The notes under the pieces were generated by a model that made no database searches, was not told the DNA's origin, and saw nothing but the letters and a program-made list of their open reading frames with translations. From the NCBI GenBank assembly GCA_003223325.1, contig QHYS01000057.1:62001-126000 (forward strand): DNA of 64,000 nt, given 5' to 3'. Below are positions 1 through 10,676 of the stretch, one piece after another. Positions within the stretch are counted from its first letter, which is position 1. Each line of letters opens with the position of its first letter. Both the position numbers and the translations under genes were made by a program. The stretch is from Acidobacteriota bacterium. Lineage in GTDB: Bacteria; Acidobacteriota; Terriglobia; Acidiferrales; UBA7541.

Positions 1-429
1 GTGCAGTACGATCACAATTTCGGGCCCTATCCTTATACTTTGCCCAATGATGCCGAGCGCGTGGTGGACGAACGCTCGCCCGTCGTGTTCGTTGACCCGA
101 AAAGCCCGGTGCTCACCTGGCCCAACCAGATCAACCAATCGGATTTTGCTGGCTGGGTCGAGGAACGAGGGCACAGCTTCCTAAAAACATGGGACCCGCA
201 ATACGTCGCGCCGCTCGAAACCCATGATGCGGATCAAAAGCTACAGAAAGGTGGTTTGGTTTACGCACGATATGGGCGGGGAGTCTACGTCTACGTGGCC
301 TTCGCGTTGTATCGGCAATTGCCGGACGGCGTCGCGGGCGCGTATCGGCTCTTTGCCAATTTACTGAGCTTGCCGCGCAATCCGGCGCTCAAGCAGCCCT
401 CCGGCGCTAACAACAGCGCCCGCCGCTAG
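1..429 (+). CDS. PIG-L family deacetylase, C-terminal part (5' end outside window)
   Basis: The reading frame is open from the first base, so the gene starts before the window. The visible 142 residues resemble the C-terminal accessory domain of large acidobacterial/Bacteroidetes PIG-L (LmbE-like) N-acetylglucosaminyl deacetylases: a P-N-x-I-x-x-x-D-F-x-G-W-V-x-E-R-G segment near residues 41-56 and a G-G-L-V-Y-A-R-Y-G-R-G-x-Y-V-Y segment near 84-98. It ends with R-Q-L-P-x-G-V-x-G-A-Y-R-L-F-A-N-L and a short polar tail. The catalytic zinc-binding domain would lie upstream and cannot be seen. The assignment rests on family memory of this tail, so the enzyme class is moderately sure and its substrate is unknown. 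Confidence 0.65.
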   Translation: MQYDHNFGPYPYTLPNDAERVVDERSPVVFVDPKSPVLTWPNQINQSDFAGWVEERGHSFLKTWDPQYVAPLETHDADQKLQKGGLVYARYGRGVYVYVAFALYRQLPDGVAGAYRLFANLLSLPRNPALKQPSGANNSARR

Positions 430-963
430 CCATTTTCGAAATCCGCGAATCCGCCTCCACATATTCACACTCGATCAAGTAGTCCCTTGGGGCCGATCCT
501 TCCAAGACGAGCATTTGCCTGAATCCTTCCATCGTCTGGCGATTCTCGAATTGTGCCCGATGTCAGAATTTTTCCGCTGCTTACTCTAGACGGCCGCCCG
601 TCATCTTACGTCACCGTGATCTCGGACCAACTCCGCGGGGTTTGTGAAATCTCGATTGAGACCGTGCCGTACGAATTTCAGCGCGGCGGAAACCAAATGA
701 TGCGAATTCGCGCACTTATGTAAGCGTGCCTCGGAAGGCGCGTTTTCGGGTAGTGCTCATTTGAATTTCGACAGAATCTAGGAACTCAAATTGGGGCGCT
801 ACCCCTTTTCGGCGGACTTATTGCATTGCTACTGAATGTGGTAGACTCCGCCGAGACCGGCCCGCGGAGCAAAACCAGGGTGGCCGAGGCCTAGTAATCT
901 TCTACTTCCTTGCTCCCGGTCAGGAACCAGCAACTCAGCACTCCGAAATAGGGAGGCTTAACT
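430..963. other. Intergenic stretch with one weak small ORF
   Basis: No recognised gene lies here. One small open frame, 553-723 (GTG start, 56 codons), has plausible composition (start V-P-D-V-R-I-F-P-L-L, end M-R-I-R-A-L-M) but no clear ribosome site and no family I recognise. The last 130 bases lead into dctA and include a TAGACT-like -10 near 842 and a GGGAGG ribosome site at about 949-954. Confidence 0.3.
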
Positions 964-2319
964 ATGGCTATGCATGATGCTGAATCGGCAACCCGCGGCG
1001 CGAATTCCCGCAAAAAGCCCTTCTATCGAACTCTCTGGGGCCAGGTGCTCATCGGCGTAGCGATCGGCATCATTCTGGGCTGGAAGTGGCCGCACACGGC
1101 CATCGCCATGAAGCCGCTCGGGGACGCCTTTATCCGCGTCATCTCCATGATCATCACGCTGGTCATCTTTTGCACCATCGTGACCGGCATTGCTGGCATG
1201 GGAGACCTGAAAAAGGTGGGGCGCATCGGCGGCAAGGCCCTGCTCTATTTCGAAGTCGTCTCCACGATTGCGCTGCTGATCGGCCTGGTGGTGGGCAACC
1301 TGGTTCAGACGGGCGCGGGTTTCAACGCCGATCCCGCCAAACTCAATGCCGCCGCAGTGGCCAGTTACGCGGGCGCGGCGAAAACGGCAACCGTCACGGA
1401 CTTTCTCATGCACATTATCCCTACGACTGTGGTGGATGCTTTTGCCCGCGGAGACATCCTGGAAGTGGTTTTCGTTTCCGTCCTGTTTGGCTTGGCCATG
1501 TCAGTGATGGGCAAGCGCGTCAAGCCCCTGGTGGACACCATCGAGGGATTGACGCAGGCTGTCTTCGGCGTGGTGAATCTGGTAATGAAGGCTGCTCCGA
1601 TTGGCGCTTTTGGCGCCATGGCCTTCACCATAGGCCAGTACGGCCTTCGATCGGTGATTCCGCTGGCGAAGCTCATCAGCGCGGTTTGGATCACGTCGAT
1701 CCTCTTTGTGCTTGTGGTGCTGGGAGCGATTTGCTGGGCCTCCGGTTTCGGAATCATCAGATTCCTTTCTTATATCAAGGAAGAGATCGTCCTGTGCCTC
1801 ACCTTGAGCTCTTCCGAGCCGGCGCTGCCTACATTGATGGAAAAGATGGAGAGCCTCGGCTGCTCGAAGGCTCTGGTCGGCCTGGTCGTGCCCACCGGCT
1901 ACACTTTCAATACAGATGGCAGCAGCATCTACATGACCCTGGCCGCCCTTTTTGTGGCCCAGGCCACCAATATTCATCTCACCGTCGGACAGCAATTAAC
2001 GATTTTTGCCGTCGCCGTCCTGACGTCCAAGGGCGCGAGCGGCGTGCAGGGTGCGGCCTTCATTGCCCTGGTCGGCACGTTAATGGTGATACCCACCATT
2101 CCCGTTGCGGGCATGGCATTGATTCTGGGTGTCGACCGCTTCATGAGCATGGCCCGGGCGACCACCAACATGATTGCCAACGGAGTCGCCACAGTAGTGC
2201 TGGCGCGGTGGGAGCATGAGCTCGACCGCGCTACTTTGCGGCGCAACCTGGGCCTGCCCTTCGCGGTGGCCACGCTTCCGTTGGAACCGGCGACGGCGCA
2301 AAGAAAGTCTCTCGGTTAG
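964..2319 (+). CDS. dctA: C4-dicarboxylate/cation symporter, DctA-like (SDF family)
   Basis: Inner-membrane secondary transporter expected to import succinate, fumarate or malate with protons or sodium. Length (451 aa) matches DctA. Hydrophobic segments fill the protein. Signature SDF regions are present: [11 protein letters not shown] near residue 281 (re-entrant hairpin 1), [12 protein letters not shown] near 312, L-T-S-K-G-A-S-G-V near 352 (hairpin 2) and [11 protein letters not shown]-x-x-x-N near 390-404. The start at ATG 964 has GGGAGG 9 bases upstream; a second in-frame ATG lies 6 bases later. It stands alone, with no two-component dctBD genes beside it. The family is sure; the exact substrate is inferred. 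Confidence 0.9.
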   Translation: MAMHDAESATRGANSRKKPFYRTLWGQVLIGVAIGIILGWKWPHTAIAMKPLGDAFIRVISMIITLVIFCTIVTGIAGMGDLKKVGRIGGKALLYFEVVSTIALLIGLVVGNLVQTGAGFNADPAKLNAAAVASYAGAAKTATVTDFLMHIIPTTVVDAFARGDILEVVFVSVLFGLAMSVMGKRVKPLVDTIEGLTQAVFGVVNLVMKAAPIGAFGAMAFTIGQYGLRSVIPLAKLISAVWITSILFVLVVLGAICWASGFGIIRFLSYIKEEIVLCLTLSSSEPALPTLMEKMESLGCSKALVGLVVPTGYTFNTDGSSIYMTLAALFVAQATNIHLTVGQQLTIFAVAVLTSKGASGVQGAAFIALVGTLMVIPTIPVAGMALILGVDRFMSMARATTNMIANGVATVVLARWEHELDRATLRRNLGLPFAVATLPLEPATAQRKSLG

Positions 2320-2391
2320 GATGCCACCTCCTCATCGACGCTTCCTTGCCGCAGCGATGCGGGCCAAGTTTGAACTGCGGGAAAGCTCTTC

Positions 2392-3231
2392 GTGAAGCCC
2401 GAACCAGTCCTCTTCACATTTCATAAAATCCGAAAGCAGAGCGAGCAGGGCAGCGTGGAAGCTTGGCGCGCTTTGCTCGATTTCTATGGCCCTCTATTTT
2501 TTCGCCTGCTGGAGATCCACGGAGCAATCCCGATTCGAGAGGCCTCCCCGATTGTGAGGAAAATGCTGGCGGAGCTAACGGCCAACGGCTTTGAGCGCCT
2601 CCGTGCCAGTTCCCGCCAATCCGAACGCGAATTTCTGGGAGATCTCCGTGCGCTGTTGCTCGGAGTGGCACTCGACTCTGTCACATCTCAAAAGTCTGAG
2701 GTCCAGCGGACCGGTGCCTTCGAAACTGAAAAAGTCGCTAGGTTGCTCGACGGCCTTCCGCTGCTCCACAAGGAGATGCTCTTTTTCAGACTCGCGGGTT
2801 ATGGCGAAAATAGTCTCGAACGCGTTATGCGCCTCTCGCCGCGCGTGGCCGAAAAGGCCTTCGAGCGTCTCGTCGAGGAATACCGGGCAGCGGTTCGCCA
2901 GACCGAGCAAGACCGGTGCCCCTGGCCCGCCGCGTGGCTCGCATTTCTAAAGCAGGCTCGCGCCCTGAAGACGGAAAGCTGCACTCCCGCGCACGAGTTG
3001 GTGCGCATTCACGATGGACAGGTGAGCTGGTATGACAAAGAGCCGGTGGAGAAGCACGTTTCCGGCTGTTTGCATTGCCTGGAGGCGTGGACAGGATTGC
3101 GCGAGGTCGGCTATTGGCGACGCGCTGCCGACCCGCTTTGCGCGTCCCAGATCGCGCAACTACTCGAAGCCATTCCCCTGGAAAAGCCGCCCGCGAAAAA
3201 GAAGTCGCTCTTCGAGCGTCTGCGCTCTTAG
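2392..3231 (+). CDS. Sigma-factor-like protein with C-terminal zinc-finger (ZAS-like) motif
   Basis: The 279-aa protein starts with GTG. Its first ~170 residues are helical and charged and recall an ECF sigma layout: a segment ending near E-R-L-R-A-S, a loop, then helices with L-S-P-R-V-A-E-K-A-F-E-R-L at about 147-159, which looks like a sigma region-4 helix-turn-helix. Near residues 222-229 is H-V-S-G-C-L-H-C, the H-x3-C-x2-C motif of zinc-associated anti-sigma domains. I read this as a sigma-like and anti-sigma-like segment in one chain. Function is not established. It lies 72 bases after dctA on the same strand but shows no sign of being coupled to it. Confidence 0.5.
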   Translation: MKPEPVLFTFHKIRKQSEQGSVEAWRALLDFYGPLFFRLLEIHGAIPIREASPIVRKMLAELTANGFERLRASSRQSEREFLGDLRALLLGVALDSVTSQKSEVQRTGAFETEKVARLLDGLPLLHKEMLFFRLAGYGENSLERVMRLSPRVAEKAFERLVEEYRAAVRQTEQDRCPWPAAWLAFLKQARALKTESCTPAHELVRIHDGQVSWYDKEPVEKHVSGCLHCLEAWTGLREVGYWRRAADPLCASQIAQLLEAIPLEKPPAKKKSLFERLRS

Positions 3232-3241
3232 CAACTCACCG

Positions 3242-3856
3242 CTAAGAACCGTGCTTCCAGGTGCTCCGCTGGAAGAGCCAATCGAAAATCGGCAGGAAGA
3301 CGTTGTAGCGGCCCTCGAAGCCGCCATGGTGCAAAAGGTGGTGATTTCTCGCCAGGTGAAGCCATCCCGGAAGCCAGCCCCCCAGATGGAAACGCCAGTG
3401 AATCTCTTCGTAAGCGATGAAATAAAGCGTGAAGCCCGCAAAGATTCCGACTGCCAGCGCGATGTGCAGGAAAAGCTCCAGTGCGAAAATTGGGAGCGCG
3501 TTCAACACAAACACCAGCACCACAACCAAGGGCGACGTGGCGAAGTTGACGTAGCGCGGCTCTTCGGGCGCCCCCGCTGTCTCGTGGTGAAGCCCATGCC
3601 GCTCGACCAGGAATCCTTGCCCCCAATGCAGGAAAAATCGGTGTAGGACATATTCAAATGCATTGGCATAGAGAATTCCCGTCAGAAATCCGGCCACGAG
3701 GTGCAGCGGCTTCCATGCGCGGGCGCCGAAAGGAACGAGCTTGAGAATCAGGGCCACGAGGACGGAGTCGATCAGAAGAGCCGTAATTGCATTGACACGC
3801 TTGACGCGGCGGGCGCGGGCAATTTCAGCGGCTCGGGACTCGACTTGGTCAGCCAT
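3242..3856 (-). CDS. Fatty-acid hydroxylase/sterol desaturase family membrane protein
   Basis: Di-iron membrane oxygenase family. Counting from the longer GTG frame at 3877, the histidine clusters are H-R-F-F-L-H (79-84), H-G-L-H-H (94-98), E-x-x-H-W-R-F-H (157-164) and H-x5-H-H-L-L-H-H (174-184), which are the iron ligands of this superfamily. Hydrophobic segments flank them. I choose ATG 3856, which has TTTGGAG 6 bases upstream, over GTG 3877, which overlaps the glnD stop. The gene directly follows glnD and probably shares its transcript. The substrate (fatty acid, hopanoid, carotenoid or sphingolipid-like lipid) cannot be told from sequence. Confidence 0.8.
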   Translation of the reverse strand: MADQVESRAAEIARARRVKRVNAITALLIDSVLVALILKLVPFGARAWKPLHLVAGFLTGILYANAFEYVLHRFFLHWGQGFLVERHGLHHETAGAPEEPRYVNFATSPLVVVLVFVLNALPIFALELFLHIALAVGIFAGFTLYFIAYEEIHWRFHLGGWLPGWLHLARNHHLLHHGGFEGRYNVFLPIFDWLFQRSTWKHGS

Positions 3857-3873
3857 GGGAAACTCCAAAGAGC

Positions 3874-6507
3874 TCACCCCTCGGCAAGCAGCCGAACGCG
3901 TAGTTGCTCCTGCGCATCCGGCCTGAGCTTCGCGCCGCCGAATGTAAGATAAAAAGTATCCAGCGCGCGCTGGCCCTCGGTATCGATCAGGGCCACTTCG
4001 ATATTGCAGCCAAAATTCGCCAGCGTTGAGCTCAAGTGAAAAAGCAATCCCGGCCGATCTTGCGTGACGATCTCCATCAGCGTCGAATGCGGAGAACTGC
4101 TGTCGTCAAAACGGATCTGCGTCGGCACGCTGACTTTCGGCTGGGGCTTCGATTGCGCGCCGGCCCTGCCGCGCAGCAGCGTCTCGCGCGAAATGGCCCC
4201 GGTGAGCACATCCTCGATGCTCTTCTGTAAGCGCAGCAGTTCTGAAGGATTCAGTTCCAAAGTTTTGTGTGGGTCGGTGAAATGGAATGTGTCCACGACC
4301 ACCCCCGCGGCGTTGGCAAACGCTTCCGCCTTCCATATGTCCATTCCCCAGGATGCCAGTGTTCCGCTGACGCCGGCAAAAAGGAACGGCCTGTCGGTTG
4401 CCAGCAGCGTCAGTGCATAGATCTGGCGGCGATGGTCGATGCGCAATTGTACATTATTCTCCTTTAGCTTCCGCGCCATCGGGAAATGCGAGGCAATCTC
4501 TTCGGCGGAATGCGCGAAGAGGTAACGGCGGGGCAGGCCTTCGAGGAAAGACGCCAGTTCCTCGCGCGAAGCTGTCGAGGAGACCAGCGGGAAAATGCGA
4601 TCAACAAACTGCAAATCGCCTGACTCGGCGTGGAACCGCTCTTCATCCAGGCTGCGGCTCAGATAGTTGGCGGTAAGGACATAGAGCTGCCACAGCGATT
4701 GGGCCTTCCAAGGAGTCAGCGCCTCGGGATTGACCGCCCGGATATCCGCGTAGGTGAAAAGGCAAAGCAGCTTCAGGCGTTCCGGCGTGCCCACCTCTTC
4801 GGCGAAGACGCGGATCGTCTCCAGATCGAAAATGTCTCGACGTAAGAGATTGGCGGACATGGCCAGATGGTCCCGAATGAGAAAGCGCACGGTATCGGCC
4901 TGCTCAGGCTTCAGATCCAGGCGCGCGAATACGTTTTCAATCGCATCCAGGCTGCCGGCCACATGGTCCCCGCAGGGCATTCCTTTGCCAACATCATGAA
5001 AAAGCAGCGAAAGGAAGAGAAGCTCCGGTTCCTCCAACTCTGAAAAAAGATTGGCGAACGGGCGCTCCCAGTTTTTCTCCGCCTCCCGCAAGCGGTGAAT
5101 GTTTTCGATGGCCATGAAGGAGTGCGCATCCACCGTATAGTGATGATAATAATCGCGCACCACGAGCGAATCGATGACGGCAAATTCGGGAAACAAACGC
5201 ACCAGCAATCCCGAGCTATGCATGGCGCGCAGCGCTTCGGCGGCATGGGGAGCCAGCAAAATTTCGCGAAGATTGCTCCACAGACTGGGGAGAGCCGCTC
5301 CCGAATCGAATATGGAAGGCAGTGCTTCGTGGATTTGGTCCTCGGCTTCGCGGCTGAGCCTGGCTCCGTGCTTGGCGACATATCGGAAGACGTCCAAAAG
5401 ACGCTGCGGCTCATGAACACCCGACGGCTCCAACAAGCTGAGGCGCGTGCCTGCTACATAGAATCCGGAATCCAACAGGCTCGATTTCCATCCCAGGAAG
5501 CCGCGAAGCTTGGCCGGCGCGGGAAGTGTTTCGTCAAGGAGTTGCGTACACAGGGCGTAAACCGCGCGCGCGTGCCGGAAATAGATGCGCATCCACTCCG
5601 CCGGGTCGATGGCTCGCCCATTTTCCACTCCAATCCCGCGCGCTGCCGCAGCCGCCTGCAACTCGTAAGAAAGCGCGTTATCGTGGCGTCCCTGCCGGTA
5701 ATGCAGGAAGCAGCGCGCCGCAGCCAGGAACTCGAATGCCTTATCCATGTCCTGGAGCGCCTTGGCCGGCCAAATATCTTCCGGGGTTGCCCACATTCCC
5801 GCTTTTTCCATCTTGGAAATCAATCCCACCCACCAGGCCACGTGGTAATCGCGCAAGCCGCCCGGCGAATTCTTGAGATTGGGCTCCAGGTGAAAGATCG
5901 TGTCGCCTTCTTTTCTGTGCCTCTGCTCGGTCAGCTCGGCGAGATCGCGCAGCAAATCGGACCATCCTCCGGCGATCATATGGGGAAGGGCCCTATTGCG
6001 CAGACGTTCAAAGAGCCCGCGGTCGCCCTCAAGATAGCGGCTATCGAGGACGGAGATGTTGAACTCGGGATTGTCCGGCTGAAATTTTTCGCACTCGCTC
6101 AAAAATCGATGCGTAGGGCTGACCCGAAGTCGCAAGTCCCATAGCGCCCGGCAGATCGCCTGGGTCCCTTCTCGATAACGGCTCTCGATACTGGCATCCT
6201 CCCAGAGAAACATCAGATCGACATCCGAATGGGGAAATAGTTCCCTGCGGCCATAGCCTCCCAGCGCTACAAGGCAGAGCTTCCTCAGGTCGTTCAGTTC
6301 AGGCGCGAGAAATTCACGGCTGAGGTCGAGAATGACGCGGTCCAACAACGCGGCGCGGCCCTGAGTCGCCACGCGGCCGTTCGAAGATGCACGGAACTCA
6401 CGCTCGATTCTGGCGAACTCTTCCGCGTAGAAGTCGCGGAGAACGGTAAACGGTGTAGAGGGTATGCCCACTGCAGTGGCTCGAAGCGTTTCGAAGACTT
6501 GATCCAA
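3874..6507 (-). CDS. glnD: [Protein-PII] uridylyltransferase / uridylyl-removing enzyme
   Basis: Bifunctional sensor that uridylylates PII under nitrogen limitation and removes UMP when glutamine is high. The 877-aa length is normal for GlnD. Domains in order: nucleotidyltransferase with G-G-Y-G-R-R-E-L-F-P-x-S-D-V-D-L near residues 82-98; a PII-uridylyltransferase helical region; an HD hydrolase domain with F-H-D-V-G-K-G near 500; and two C-terminal ACT domains (starting near residues 700 and 805). The start is TTG 6507 with AGAGGA upstream, so it is less certain. It lies 15 bases downstream of the broken glnB gene, its protein substrate, and upstream of a lipid hydroxylase gene. Confidence 0.95.
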   Translation of the reverse strand: MDQVFETLRATAVGIPSTPFTVLRDFYAEEFARIEREFRASSNGRVATQGRAALLDRVILDLSREFLAPELNDLRKLCLVALGGYGRRELFPHSDVDLMFLWEDASIESRYREGTQAICRALWDLRLRVSPTHRFLSECEKFQPDNPEFNISVLDSRYLEGDRGLFERLRNRALPHMIAGGWSDLLRDLAELTEQRHRKEGDTIFHLEPNLKNSPGGLRDYHVAWWVGLISKMEKAGMWATPEDIWPAKALQDMDKAFEFLAAARCFLHYRQGRHDNALSYELQAAAAARGIGVENGRAIDPAEWMRIYFRHARAVYALCTQLLDETLPAPAKLRGFLGWKSSLLDSGFYVAGTRLSLLEPSGVHEPQRLLDVFRYVAKHGARLSREAEDQIHEALPSIFDSGAALPSLWSNLREILLAPHAAEALRAMHSSGLLVRLFPEFAVIDSLVVRDYYHHYTVDAHSFMAIENIHRLREAEKNWERPFANLFSELEEPELLFLSLLFHDVGKGMPCGDHVAGSLDAIENVFARLDLKPEQADTVRFLIRDHLAMSANLLRRDIFDLETIRVFAEEVGTPERLKLLCLFTYADIRAVNPEALTPWKAQSLWQLYVLTANYLSRSLDEERFHAESGDLQFVDRIFPLVSSTASREELASFLEGLPRRYLFAHSAEEIASHFPMARKLKENNVQLRIDHRRQIYALTLLATDRPFLFAGVSGTLASWGMDIWKAEAFANAAGVVVDTFHFTDPHKTLELNPSELLRLQKSIEDVLTGAISRETLLRGRAGAQSKPQPKVSVPTQIRFDDSSSPHSTLMEIVTQDRPGLLFHLSSTLANFGCNIEVALIDTEGQRALDTFYLTFGGAKLRPDAQEQLRVRLLAEG

Positions 6508-6522
6508 GTGTACTACGTTCCT

Positions 6523-6811
6523 CTAGAGGGCTCCTTCCCCTCTCTCCTCATCACGAATGCGGATGGCCTCATCCACCTTGGAAAGGAAAATCTTGCCGTC
6601 GCCAATTTTCCCGGTTCTGGCAGTCTTCAAAATCGTTTGCACGGCACCGTCAACCAGATTATAGGGCAGCACCATTTCGATTTTTATCTTTGGAAGTAGG
6701 TCCACTTCGTATTCTCGGCCGCGATAGGTTTCCGTATGGCCCTATCTGATGTAGGGCTTCCTTCACCGATTCGAAGCGGGAAGGCTGGATGATAGCTTCA
6801 ATCCGCATCAT
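6523..6811 (-). pseudogene. glnB: Nitrogen regulatory protein PII, broken by an internal deletion
   Basis: Translation from ATG 6811, preceded by a strong GGGAGGAG site, gives M-M-R-I-E-A-I-I-Q-P-S-R-F through L-H-Q-I, the first beta-alpha unit of PII. At about 6740 the frame is lost. One frame over, the protein resumes at G-H-T-E-T-Y-R-G-R-E-Y-E-V-D-L-L and runs to the normal end (T-G-K-I-G-D-G-K-I-F, I-R-I-R-D). Compared with E. coli GlnB, the 16 residues from the second strand through the start of the T-loop are missing; about 50 bases are lost, which causes the shift. The uridylylation tyrosine (second Y of Y-R-G-R-E-Y) is still encoded. As it stands the gene cannot make a working PII unless this is an assembly error. 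Confidence 0.85.
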
Positions 6812-7100
6812 CGACTGTCTCCTCCCTCGATCAATTGAAACTCATCAATCGTTTGAAGATGTGCACCTACATCCCATCCTGGCTGCCAGCACGGACTACG
6901 ATTCAAAATCGTATCCTACTTCCCCGCGCTGCGACAGGTCCAAGCTTGCTCGTGTTCACCGAAAACCCGTGGTCCATTTATAAAATTTCTGTACATGCTT
7001 CCCGGTGCCATCTTTCACGCGCTAAAGATAGCGATGCGCTCTACCACTGGCAACATTAGTCTTTGTAAGAATCGAGCGACGCTGCGAGGCGGCGACGGCC

Positions 7101-8798
7101 TCATTCGGCGGCAAATAAATCGGTAACCGCGCCAAGGCTGCTGCTGGAAACCAGATGGCGATACTTTGCCAGCACACCCGAAGTGTAGCGCGGCGCCGGA
7201 GCTTTCCACGCGCTTCGCCTGCGCTCCAGTTCTTCTGCCGAGACGTGGAGCTCGAGCCTGTGTGATTGGGCATCGATGGTAATCGAATCGCCGTCGCGCA
7301 CCAGTCCAATCGCGCCGCCAACGGCGGCTTCTGGAGCCACGTGCCCTACGACCAAGCCGTGCGTGCCGCCGGAAAAACGGCCGTCCGTGATCAGGCCAAC
7401 CGAACTACCCAATCCGGCGCCCACCAGCGCGGACGTCGGAGCCAGCATCTCCCGCATCCCCGGGCCGCCCTTCGGCCCTTCATAACGAACCACGATGACA
7501 TCGCCCGGCAGTATTGTCTTCGAGAGAATCGCGGCGAGGCAGTCCTCTTCGGAATCGAACACACGTGCGGGCCCGGTTATTTTTTCGGCTGTGGAAATCT
7601 TGGCCACCGCTCCTTCGGCAGCGAGATTGCCTTTCAAAACGACGAGGTGACCTTCGGGCGCAACGGGCTTCTCCCAGGAATGAATTACGTCTTGGCCCTT
7701 GCGGGGCTCGGTCGGAACATCTTGGAGGGTCTGGGCAACCGTTTTGCCGCTGATGGTGACCGCATCACCATGCATCACGCCGTGCGCGAGCAGAATCTTC
7801 ATCACCTGCGGAATGCCGCCCGCGGCGTGTAGTTCCGTGGTGACGTACTTGCCCGAGGGCTTCAAGTCGCAAAGCACCGGCACGCGTTTGCGAATTGTTT
7901 CAAAGTCTTCCAGGACCAATGGAACGCGCGCGGCCCTGGCGATGGCGAGCAAGTGAAGAACGGCATTCGTGGAGCCGCCGATGGCCATTACCACGGCAAT
8001 CGCGTTCTCGAAAGCTTTGCGCGTAATGATGTCGCGCGGCAGCAGTTGGCGGCTGATCGCATTCGCGAGCACGCGCGCGGATTCGGCCGCACTCTCTTTT
8101 TTCTCCTCATCCTCGGCCGCCATGGTCGAGGAATAGGGCATGCTCATGCCCATCGCTTCGATTGCGGAGGACATGGTGTTGGCCGTAAACATCCCGCCGC
8201 AGGAGCCGACTCCCGGGCAGGCATGGCGCTCGACTTCCAGCAACTCGCCCTTGTCAATTCGCCCGGCGCTGAATTCCCCCACCGCCTCGAAAGCGCTCAC
8301 CACGGTCAGATTTTTGCCATCCAGATGGCCGGGCTTGATCGTGCCGCCATAAACAAAGATCGAGGGGATATTCAGGCGCGCGATGGCCATCATCGCGCCG
8401 GGCATGTTTTTGTCGCAGCCGCCGATGGCCACCAGGCCATCCACCTCCGCCGCGCCGCAAACCGTTTCGATCGAATCCGCAATCACCTCGCGCGAGACCA
8501 GGGAATACTTCATCCCCTCCGTGCCCATGGAGATGCCGTCGCTCACCGTGATGGTGCCGAAAATCTGCGGCATGGTTCGCGCTTTGTGCAGCGAATGCAC
8601 GGCGCGTTCCGCCAAATCATTGAGCCCGGCGTTGCAAGGAGTGATGGTGCTGTAGCCGTTGGCTACGGCGACGATCGGCTTATCGAAATCGCCGTCGCCG
8701 AAGCCCACTGCGCGCAACATCGCGCGATTGGGAGTCCGTTCGAAGCCTTCGGTAACGAGCCGGCTTCTTCTGTTGAATCCGCTCGCGGTATCAGTCAT
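7101..8798 (-). CDS. ilvD: Dihydroxy-acid dehydratase
   Basis: Converts 2,3-dihydroxy-isovalerate or -methylvalerate to the 2-keto acid in valine, leucine and isoleucine synthesis. The 565-aa length fits. The iron-sulfur cysteines are visible at about 55 (T-P-C-N-A-G-L-N), 128 (G-G-C-D-K-N-M-P-G) and 200 ([12 protein letters not shown]), the pattern of [2Fe-2S] IlvD enzymes. The C-terminal G-R-F-S-G-G-T-H-G and G-H-V-A-P-E-A motifs are present. It is downstream of ilvC on the same strand but separated by 180 bases that contain a palindromic repeat, so it may have its own promoter. Confidence 0.95.
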   Translation of the reverse strand: MTDTASGFNRRSRLVTEGFERTPNRAMLRAVGFGDGDFDKPIVAVANGYSTITPCNAGLNDLAERAVHSLHKARTMPQIFGTITVSDGISMGTEGMKYSLVSREVIADSIETVCGAAEVDGLVAIGGCDKNMPGAMMAIARLNIPSIFVYGGTIKPGHLDGKNLTVVSAFEAVGEFSAGRIDKGELLEVERHACPGVGSCGGMFTANTMSSAIEAMGMSMPYSSTMAAEDEEKKESAAESARVLANAISRQLLPRDIITRKAFENAIAVVMAIGGSTNAVLHLLAIARAARVPLVLEDFETIRKRVPVLCDLKPSGKYVTTELHAAGGIPQVMKILLAHGVMHGDAVTISGKTVAQTLQDVPTEPRKGQDVIHSWEKPVAPEGHLVVLKGNLAAEGAVAKISTAEKITGPARVFDSEEDCLAAILSKTILPGDVIVVRYEGPKGGPGMREMLAPTSALVGAGLGSSVGLITDGRFSGGTHGLVVGHVAPEAAVGGAIGLVRDGDSITIDAQSHRLELHVSAEELERRRSAWKAPAPRYTSGVLAKYRHLVSSSSLGAVTDLFAAE

Positions 8799-8843
8799 GG
8801 CAATTTGAAGTTACATCGAAACAGCAGCGGCAACCACTGAAGC

Positions 8844-8963
8844 TGTCATTCCGAGGAGTCCGCCCAGCGCCCTCTCGCACAGATTTGCCTGCGGCAGACG
8901 ACCAGGAATCTGCTTTGTTTTTTTGTAAAACAGCAGACCCCCGCTACGCTCGGGATGACAACA
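8844..8963. repeat. Dispersed palindromic intergenic repeat, copy 1
   Basis: The unit begins TGTCATTCCGAG and ends CTCGGGATGACA, which are inverted copies of each other. Inside are GGAATCTGCTTT and CAGCAGACCCC arms around a T-rich centre. Related units lie at 12463-12548 and 39001-39070. The long fold may stop or stabilise the ilvC transcript before ilvD. Confidence 0.7.
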
Positions 8964-8978
8964 AAATAGGTGTCCCGC

Positions 8979-10058
<1,080 letters not shown>

Positions 10059-10676
10059 TCAGACCGAGCCGGGGTGCTCCGCCTCGACCAGCGCATTCGC
10101 GCCGCTCGGTCCTGGACCTGTTTTTTGCTCGCTTCGCCCGATGTCATCCTGCGCCGGCTTCGGCGAGGAACTCTCTGCGCGCTCCTGCACTCCGCGCCTC
10201 ATGACCACCTGGCCCGTGCGCACCATCTCCAAAATGCCGAAGGGGCGAAGCACGTCCACCAGAGCGTGGATTTTATCCTCTGCGCCGGTAATTTCAATGA
10301 TTAAGGAACGTGGCGCCAGGTCCACGACCCGCGCCCGGAAAACGCGCACGATCTCCATCAGCCGGTGCCGCGACTCTTCCGACGCCACCACCTTAATGAG
10401 CGCCAGGCTCCGCGAAATCGTGGTGGCGTGCGTGACGTCTTCCACCGACAGCACGCTCACCAGCTTGTAGATATTCGCCTCGACGCGATGAGCCGCCCCT
10501 TCCCCGATGGACGAGACGATTGTCATGCGCGAAATGTTGGGGCGCTCGGTGTGTCCGACGGTCAGCGATTCGATGTTGTATCCGCGGCGCCGGAAAAGCG
10601 AGGCAATGCGGTTGAGAACGCCCGGCTTGTTCTCCACATAGACGACGAATGTGTGTGTTTTTTCGCGCTCAGTCAT
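10059..10676 (-). CDS. ilvN: Acetolactate synthase regulatory (small) subunit
   Basis: Regulatory subunit that binds IlvB and confers valine feedback sensitivity. An ACT domain spans roughly residues 8-85, with E-N-K-P-G-V-L-N-R-I-A and R-R-G-Y-N-I-E-S-L-T-V-G. The C-terminal IlvN domain follows (V-V-D-L-A-P-R-S-L-I-I-E-I-T-G). At 205 aa it is longer than the usual ~165; the extra ~40 residues form a polar tail (S-S-S-P-K-P-A-Q ... P-G-P-S-G). Its ATG overlaps the ilvB stop by 8 bases, indicating translational coupling. Confidence 0.93.
   Translation of the reverse strand: MTEREKTHTFVVYVENKPGVLNRIASLFRRRGYNIESLTVGHTERPNISRMTIVSSIGEGAAHRVEANIYKLVSVLSVEDVTHATTISRSLALIKVVASEESRHRLMEIVRVFRARVVDLAPRSLIIEITGAEDKIHALVDVLRPFGILEMVRTGQVVMRRGVQERAESSSPKPAQDDIGRSEQKTGPGPSGANALVEAEHPGSV

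Noticed and set aside
1086-2219. 377-codon frame inside dctA (plus strand, other frame)
   Set aside because: Arg/His/Gly-rich out-of-frame reading of dctA.
5095-6144. 349-codon frame antisense to glnD
   Set aside because: glnD domains are complete on the other strand.
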